Part shown: positions 59,726-64,000 of the stretch, piece by piece | How positions within the stretch are numbered: position 1 is the stretch's first letter | Layout: every line of letters begins with the position of its first letter | Assembly (NCBI RefSeq): GCF_029360765.1 | Contig: NZ_JARKNA010000018.1 | Coordinates: 1-64,000 of the forward strand | Length of the DNA: 64,000 bases | Source of the DNA: Terrimonas pollutisoli | GTDB lineage: Bacteria; Bacteroidota; Bacteroidia; Chitinophagales; Chitinophagaceae | Reading direction: 5' to 3' | Notes under the pieces: model-generated | Database searches by the model: none | The model's input: the letters and a program-made list of their open reading frames with translations, nothing else | Told to the model about the DNA's origin: nothing | Position numbers and translations under genes: made by a program

Positions 59726-62700
59726 ATGGCTTTACCACATCTTCTCAAACATGTATACACCCATGGAACCGATGAAGTGATCCGTCGCGGGAAGAAAATT
59801 CATTCTCTCGGCTTTGTTGAGTTGGTTGAGTATGATGATCTTTTTAGCTCTGCTGTGTTCCGTGTAAAAGATGATAGCTACTCCACCTATTATAAAGTGA
59901 ATGTTCAGCGATTCAAAGATCCAAAAGACCTTTCTCTTCGCTGTAGCTGTCCTTACAATATCGGTGATATCTGCCGGCACGAAACAGCGGCACTCTTCCA
60001 ACTACAGGAAATGATTGACAGAGGCCAGTTGCAGGCTGATGGTGTAAAATATGATCAGCGGCACACGGTGGCAAAAATGAAGACGATCGATCCCAAAACC
60101 TTACGGCTGCTTTCGTCGCCGGAAATTTACCAGGAGGCGGAAACCTACCTGGAGACGCACAAAGCAAAGATTGAAAGTGCCGAGAATGAAGTAGTGAAAG
60201 CGTCTATCAACTTATATGGCAATACTTACCCTGTTATCATCCGGAAAAATGAAGAAAGAAATTTTGACACCAGTTGCGATTTCGATGACGAGGAACATTT
60301 ATTGTGTCTGCCCAAAATAATCGTCTTTCTGCAGTTGTTTAAAAAACACGGACCTAATTATTTTGACAGCATCCGCAATTGGGATAAGGACAAGAATAAA
60401 TTGCTGGAGGCCTATGGCTATTCGTTGAACGACGATCTGAAAGGAAAATTTGAGTTTGCGTATAAAGATGGCAAGCCTTTTTTACGTGTGCTGGATACAA
60501 ATATAAAGAGAGTGGCTCCGTTAGCTGCTCCCACAAGGCCGGTGATCATTCCTCAAAGAGAAAAGAAAGAAGTAGAAACTGCCGAAATTATACAGGAAGA
60601 AGCCGCTACGCCCACACAAAAATTGGGCATCGTTTTCAACTTTAATAAAAAAGCATTTCCCTATTTTACGATTGACGCAGTCATAGGCGAGCCCAACGAA
60701 ACCAACGATGCCTTTGCCGGTCATGTTGAAAAGCCGGATATCACCCGCTATCTGGATACAGATAAAATGTCTGAAGAAGACCGGCAGCTTCTGACGCTTG
60801 TCAGAAAATTGCAGGATACGGAGATCAATAAATACATCAGCCGCAACTCACCTTTCTCCGGTATCTGGGAGAATATTATTCACCAGGAATCAGACGATCT
60901 CCCTGAAGAAACCAAAGAACTGATGGCGGAATATCTTTTTCCGCGGTTGAAAAAACTATGCGTTGAGCAAGCTGGTAATTCGTTGTTCTTTTTACTGGCA
61001 GCCGGCAAGCCTTTTAAAACGGCCAATCTTCAACCCCTGCAGTTGATCCAGGAAGAAGCAAAACCTTATTTCCAGGTTAAGAAAAATTCACATTATACCA
61101 TTTTTTGCCGCGTTAAATTAAAAGGTCTTGAACATGATCTCGGCGAAAATGAAAGCAATAGTCCCCTGTTGTTTTTATACAATCACCAGTTAAGCATCTG
61201 GAAGAATAACGAGGTTGTTCATTTGATCGATAAATTTTTGCCGTCGGGAAAAAAATCGATTCAGCAGGATGAGTGGGGCAAGAGCCTGCAGGAATTTATA
61301 TTACCGTTGACAAAAGAATACCGGGTCGACTTTGATAAATCATTGGTACAGGAAGTAAAAGATGGTGAACCAGAAGTAAAACTATTTCTAATTGAGAAAG
61401 GGGATTACCTCGTTTTTCAACCTTCTTTTTCCTATAAAGGCTATGAGACAAAAGCAAAAGACAGGGATGAAATTGTCGTGCCTCAGGCTGACAAAGTAAC
61501 AATTGTTCATCGCAACAGGGAAGCAGAAGCTGCTTTCATCGCCAAATTGCAAAACCTGCATTCCAATTTTATTGTAAACGAAGAGAACGGTTCGTTGGCA
61601 TTGAAAGGTACGGACGTATTAAAAAATAACTGGTTCTTCCTGTTTGTGGATGCAATGAAGGAAATGAAAACGCCGGTGTTCGGTTTTGAAGCGTTGAAAA
61701 ATTTTCGTTTCAATACATCCAAGCCACAAACAAAAATTTTCATTAGCAGTAATACCGATTGGTTTGATGCCAAGGTGGATATCGTGTTTGGCGATCAGCG
61801 TGTCACTGTTGCCGAAGTCAAAAGAGCTTTGGCGAATAAACAACAATTTGTTCAACTCAACGACGGTACTTTGGGAATTCTGCCTGATGAGTGGCTCAAA
61901 AAGTATTCATTGCTCTTCCGGGTGGGTGAAGGAAATTCAAATAATCTCAAGCTCTCCCGTTACCACCTGAGTGTGGTGGATGAATTGTATGAAGAAAGAG
62001 ATGAGGAAGAGTTGATCGTAAAGCTGGAAGAAAAGTATGATAATTTAAGACAGTTCAATGCAATCAAAGAGATTGATCCGCCTTCTACGCTGAAAGCGGT
62101 CCTGCGTCCTTACCAGGTAGCCGGCTATCAATGGCTCAACTATCTTACCGAAATAAAATGGGGTGGCATTTTAGCGGACGATATGGGTTTGGGTAAAACC
62201 GTGCAGGCCCTATCGTTCCTGGATCATTATCGTAATGAGCATGGTAGTCTCAAAGCGTTGGTGGTTTGTCCTACTACACTTATCTATAACTGGGAAAATG
62301 AAATAAAAAAATTCACCCCTGAACTTACCTATCGGATTCATCATGGCCCGGCAAGAACAAGATCGAAGGAAGAGATCGTGGATCATGATGTTACTATTAC
62401 TACTTATGGCACGTTACGCAGCGATATCAAGTTATTGTTAAGCGTAAACTTTGACTATGTGGTGCTTGATGAAAGCCAGGCAATTAAAAACCCCGCCAGT
62501 AAAGTAACAAAGGCAGCCTGCCTGCTCAATGCAAAACATCGTCTTTGTATGAGTGGTACGCCACTCCAGAATAATACATTTGATGTGTTTGCCCAAATGC
62601 ATTTCCTGAATCCAGGCATGCTGGGCACCATGGAATTTTTCCGCCAGGAGTTTGCTATACCGATTGATAAATTTGGTGAACAAGACAGGAAGGAACACCT

Positions 62701-63490
62701 CAAAAAAATATTGTATCCCTTTATTCTTCGGAGAACCAAAGAGCAGGTGGCGAAAGATCTGCCGGAAAAACAGGAGATGATCCTCTGGTGTGAAATGGAA
62801 GACGAGCAACGTAAAATTTATGATGCTTATCGCAATGAGTTTCGTGATAAGATCCTTGGCACCATCCAGGAGCAGGGAATACAGCGTTCACAGCTTACAA
62901 TTTTACAGGGTTTGATGAAGCTTCGCCAGATCTGTGATTCACCGGCGATATTAAATGAAGAAGAGAAATTTGAAAACCATTCCATCAAACTGGATGAGCT
63001 GGCAAGAGAGATCACAGAAAATATAAGCAATCACAAGGCCCTGGTATTTTCACAGTTTCTTGGCATGCTGGCATTGATAAAAGCCAAGCTGGATGAATTG
63101 GGAGTGAAATATGAATACTTTGATGGCAGCACTTCCGCCCCAGACAGGGAGAAAGCGATACAAAGTTTCCAGAATGATGATACAGTAAGAGCCTTTTTAA
63201 TATCACTGAAAGCCGGAGGTGTCGGTCTGAATTTAACGGCAGCAGATTATGTCTATATCGTTGATCCCTGGTGGAACCCCGCGGTAGAGCAACAGGCGAT
63301 TGACCGTACACATCGTATTGGACAAACCAAAAATATTTTTGCTTACCGCATGATCTGCCGCGACACCATTGAAGATAAAATACTCCAACTGCAGGACAAG
63401 AAAAGAGCATTGGCGAAAGACCTTATTGCGGATGATACATCATTTGTGAAGAGCTTGTCAAGAGAAGATGTGGAATACCTGTTTAGCTAA
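59726..63490 (+). CDS. SWIM-domain SNF2-family helicase
   Basis: A 1254-residue SWI2/SNF2 protein. A SWIM zinc finger with C73-x-C75 and C83-x-H85 ('CSCPYNIGDICRH') is at the N-terminus, then ~650 residues of mostly beta/alpha linker. The ATPase begins 'LRPYQVAGYQWLNYL' with Walker A 'ADDMGLGKTVQALSFL' near residue 818 and DESQ box 'VVLDESQAIKNP'. The second lobe has 'VFSQFLGMLALIKAKL', 'FDGSTSAPDREKAIQSFQ' and 'RTHRIGQTKNIFAYRMI'. This is the bacterial RapA/HepA-related group, acting on DNA-protein or RNA-polymerase complexes. The start is fixed by the promoter and by 'MALPHLLKHVYTHG'. Confidence 0.93.
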   Translation: MALPHLLKHVYTHGTDEVIRRGKKIHSLGFVELVEYDDLFSSAVFRVKDDSYSTYYKVNVQRFKDPKDLSLRCSCPYNIGDICRHETAALFQLQEMIDRGQLQADGVKYDQRHTVAKMKTIDPKTLRLLSSPEIYQEAETYLETHKAKIESAENEVVKASINLYGNTYPVIIRKNEERNFDTSCDFDDEEHLLCLPKIIVFLQLFKKHGPNYFDSIRNWDKDKNKLLEAYGYSLNDDLKGKFEFAYKDGKPFLRVLDTNIKRVAPLAAPTRPVIIPQREKKEVETAEIIQEEAATPTQKLGIVFNFNKKAFPYFTIDAVIGEPNETNDAFAGHVEKPDITRYLDTDKMSEEDRQLLTLVRKLQDTEINKYISRNSPFSGIWENIIHQESDDLPEETKELMAEYLFPRLKKLCVEQAGNSLFFLLAAGKPFKTANLQPLQLIQEEAKPYFQVKKNSHYTIFCRVKLKGLEHDLGENESNSPLLFLYNHQLSIWKNNEVVHLIDKFLPSGKKSIQQDEWGKSLQEFILPLTKEYRVDFDKSLVQEVKDGEPEVKLFLIEKGDYLVFQPSFSYKGYETKAKDRDEIVVPQADKVTIVHRNREAEAAFIAKLQNLHSNFIVNEENGSLALKGTDVLKNNWFFLFVDAMKEMKTPVFGFEALKNFRFNTSKPQTKIFISSNTDWFDAKVDIVFGDQRVTVAEVKRALANKQQFVQLNDGTLGILPDEWLKKYSLLFRVGEGNSNNLKLSRYHLSVVDELYEERDEEELIVKLEEKYDNLRQFNAIKEIDPPSTLKAVLRPYQVAGYQWLNYLTEIKWGGILADDMGLGKTVQALSFLDHYRNEHGSLKALVVCPTTLIYNWENEIKKFTPELTYRIHHGPARTRSKEEIVDHDVTITTYGTLRSDIKLLLSVNFDYVVLDESQAIKNPASKVTKAACLLNAKHRLCMSGTPLQNNTFDVFAQMHFLNPGMLGTMEFFRQEFAIPIDKFGEQDRKEHLKKILYPFILRRTKEQVAKDLPEKQEMILWCEMEDEQRKIYDAYRNEFRDKILGTIQEQGIQRSQLTILQGLMKLRQICDSPAILNEEEKFENHSIKLDELAREITENISNHKALVFSQFLGMLALIKAKLDELGVKYEYFDGSTSAPDREKAIQSFQNDDTVRAFLISLKAGGVGLNLTAADYVYIVDPWWNPAVEQQAIDRTHRIGQTKNIFAYRMICRDTIEDKILQLQDKKRALAKDLIADDTSFVKSLSREDVEYLFS

Positions 63491-63520
63491 ATCAAATTGT
63501 TGGTTAAATTATCAATAAAA

Positions 63521-63550
63521 AAATCCCTTCGTCTTTTGACGAGGGGATTT
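63521..63550 (-). terminator. Terminator of the 51-residue minus-strand gene
   Basis: A 13-bp stem (AAATCCCTTCGTC with complement, one wobble) and loop TTTT. The minus-strand RNA ends in a seven-U run. It lies 30 bases past the small gene and 31 bases past the convergent SNF2 stop. Confidence 0.85.
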
Positions 63551-63579
63551 CAGTATAATGATGGGTTAGTAGAGAATTG

Positions 63580-63735
63580 TTACTTCCTTCTCACCGTGCC
63601 GGCTGCAGGCGAGGAGCCGGATATAAAAACGGCCAATACAGACTTTACCAGTCGCAATAAATTAAATGAAGGTTTGTAGTAATTGCGGTAGATTTTCGCT
63701 TCTTCGTGAGAGTGAGCAATGTGTTTATTTTTCAT
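63580..63735 (-). CDS. Small basic protein of unknown function (51 residues)
   Basis: An ATG at 63735 opens a 51-codon frame ending at 63580. The product is basic and His-rich at its start (M-K-N-K-H-I-A-H-S-H-E-E-A-K-I-Y-R-N-Y-Y-K) with a short hydrophobic stretch (L-L-R-L-V-K-S-V-L-A-V-F-I-S-G). A strong minus-strand terminator follows 30 bases later, which supports it being a real gene rather than chance. I recognise no family. A plus-strand frame over the same bases (63497-63679) has no such support. Confidence 0.55.
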   Translation of the reverse strand: MKNKHIAHSHEEAKIYRNYYKPSFNLLRLVKSVLAVFISGSSPAAGTVRRK

Positions 63736-63845
63736 ATTGGATTGTTTAATGATCTAATTAACGAAAAAAGTAATCCTAAAGTATATAATAATTCCTGATT
63801 TTCATAATATTTGTGCCTCTTATTAACCCGTTTAATCCATTACTC

Positions 63846-64000
63846 GTGAAAAAAATTCTAAAACCACTACTGTTTACACTCATTGCTATTGCTTTTACTT
63901 TCCACTCCCACTCCCAGTTACGACTTCCTCTCAACAATGCATTGGCTTCGGATATCCGCAAGGTGATCCGGGAATATCCGCACCAGTTCACCAGCCTTCA
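63846..64000 (+). CDS. Start of a secreted protein, cut by window edge
   Basis: A GTG at 63846 begins a frame open to the end of the window (51 codons visible). It encodes a basic start (K-K-I-L-K) and a signal-peptide core (P-L-L-F-T-L-I-A-I-A-F-T-F), followed by a likely cleavage region near 'HSHSQ'. The rest ('LRLPLNNALASDIRKVIREYPHQFTSL') continues past the edge. The family cannot be named from this fragment. An AATATTTG sequence about 35 bases upstream is one base off the -7 consensus. Confidence 0.7.
   Translation, partial: MKKILKPLLFTLIAIAFTFHSHSQLRLPLNNALASDIRKVIREYPHQFTSL

Noticed and set aside
63497..63679. 60-codon plus-strand frame after the SNF2 gene
   Set aside because: It runs through the terminator hairpin and overlaps the better supported minus-strand small gene.
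1..64000. CRISPR array, prophage or complete insertion sequence
   Set aside because: No regularly spaced short repeats, phage structural genes or transposase genes were seen on either strand.

Overview
The window looks like a chromosomal segment of a Bacteroidota bacterium, most likely in or near the Chitinophagaceae. The evidence is a base composition in the low 40s percent GC (estimated by eye), many upstream elements of the Bacteroidota type (TAnnTTTG at -7, sometimes with TTTG about 19-20 bases upstream), and phylum-typical genes such as an IPExxxVDY protein, a four-helix-bundle protein, a PadR-PspC operon, a Rho with a long charged N-terminus and a large Oar-like TonB-dependent receptor. 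No CRISPR array, complete insertion sequence, prophage or rRNA was seen.

Region 1 (1-7.5 kb) is accessory-looking. It opens with a perfect three-way-junction fold (16-110). Two diverged copies of a ~190-bp direct repeat (124-316 and 857-1053) follow, each ending about 40 bases before a gene start (a VOC protein and an AraC regulator), like cassette boundaries. Next come an SDR, a Crp/Fnr regulator, an NmrA-type reductase, a DoxX gene with a one-base frameshift, a pirin and a medium-chain reductase: a redox/electrophile-stress set. It ends in decayed remnants of an NmrA-like gene and an Old Yellow Enzyme gene.

Region 2 (7.5-24.3 kb) is mostly housekeeping: a methyltransferase, an aminotransferase, YjbR, RidA, a DEDDy exonuclease, kdsD and mannose-1-phosphate guanylyltransferase for surface sugars, recQ, the TonB-dependent receptor, tRNA-Phe, a DJ-1/PfpI protein, psuK-psuG and a tail-less ssb.

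Region 3 (24.3-30.2 kb) holds a Pif1-type helicase carrying RecQ-like HRDC and HTH domains. It then holds the most unusual locus of the window: a compact three-gene operon of a stand-alone SET protein, an ATP-grasp ligase, and one polypeptide fusing ATP-grasp to SET. It has its own promoter and a bidirectional terminator. I infer a dedicated ligation-plus-methylation pathway of unknown product.

Region 4 (30.2-50.9 kb) is core: tonB, mnmG and ybeY (with two parS-like palindromes between them), feoA, nadD, chrA, an M20 hydrolase, a beta-lactamase-fold protein, feoB, an M28-PDZ peptidase, pterin dehydratase, a second NmrA protein, a cyclase-family lipoprotein, rho, asnS and a universal stress protein.

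Region 5 (51-64 kb) has an orphan exbD, an NTF2-like/PadR/PspC operon behind a clear inverted-repeat operator, an M48-like protease, a methyltransferase, gcvT, an SRPBCC protein, comB, a SWIM-SNF2 helicase, a 51-residue small gene and the start of a secreted protein cut by the window edge.
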